A DNA stretch of 5,198 bases from an uncultured Eubacteriales bacterium. Lineage in GTDB: Bacteria > Bacillota > Clostridia > Oscillospirales > Acutalibacteraceae. The translations under genes and the position numbers were made by a program. Under the pieces are notes generated by a model, which saw only the letters and a program-made list of their open reading frames with translations, was not told where the DNA came from and did no database searches. Where the stretch lies: contig ONWI01000223.1 in NCBI GenBank assembly GCA_900321515.1, positions 1 to 5,198 of the forward strand. The letters run 5' to 3'. Shown here one piece after another: positions 5,156 through 5,198 of the stretch. Within the stretch, counting starts at the first letter, position 1, and each line of letters begins with the position of its first letter.

Positions 5156-5198
5156 TTGGATTTCTGCCATTTTGCTTTTACAATCGCGTGGCAAGACA
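5156..5198 (+). CDS. Possible start of the next gene (partial)
   Basis: A TTG at 5156 lies six bases after GGGAAGGA (5142-5149) and opens a frame that runs without a stop to the window edge, giving the peptide MDFCHFAFTIAWQD. Only 14 codons are visible. In many Firmicutes ispG is followed by polC, but nothing in these residues lets me identify the product. The start and the gene itself are both uncertain. No terminator is seen between ispG and this point, so read-through from ispG is likely. Confidence 0.3.
   Translation, partial: MDFCHFAFTIAWQD

Noticed and set aside
4532..5194. Long open frame (220 codons) on the minus strand opposite ispG
   Set aside because: It lies almost entirely antisense to the unmistakable ispG gene and its product shows no recognisable domain. 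Open antisense frames are common in GC-biased coding DNA.

Overview
The window looks like a chromosomal stretch from a moderately GC-rich Gram-positive anaerobe, most likely a gut-type member of the Clostridia. This is inferred from strong GGAGG-type ribosome binding sites, TATAAT promoters, hairpin-plus-T-tract terminators, a BspA-like leucine-rich-repeat secreted protein joined to Ig-like domains, a clostridial-style SplB-like radical SAM protein, and the MEP (non-mevalonate) isoprenoid enzyme IspG. No taxonomic marker gene is present, so the assignment is tentative.

Layout: positions 1-89 may hold the last 28 codons of an upstream gene, closed by a clear intrinsic terminator (88-120). A class I SAM-dependent methyltransferase (153-944, +) follows with almost no room for its own promoter. 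A weak terminator-like region (946-987) runs into the promoter (978-1006) of a long secreted LRR/Ig protein gene (1067-2935, +), whose mRNA begins with a stable hairpin (1018-1040). That gene converges on an SplB-like radical SAM gene (2976-3842, -), with a GC-rich hairpin between the two stop codons. A 212-base divergent intergenic region (3843-4054) holds a promoter for the radical SAM gene on the minus strand, a hairpin with a T-tract of unclear purpose, and a very good promoter for ispG on the plus strand. The ispG leader contains a perfect 6-4-6 inverted repeat followed by eight Ts. ispG (4055-5104, +) is complete, and a further reading frame may begin at 5156 and leave the window.

The genes do not form one pathway. 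The methyltransferase and the LRR protein are separate units, and the radical SAM gene and ispG are divergent. Two of the products, the radical SAM enzyme and IspG, need [4Fe-4S] clusters and are oxygen-sensitive types, which fits an anaerobe. I see no phage, transposon, CRISPR, tRNA or rRNA, and no clearly new multi-gene system. The most interesting points are the higher-order repeat architecture of the LRR protein, the possible clamp-binding tail of the radical SAM protein, and the leader/operator-like structures around ispG and the LRR gene.
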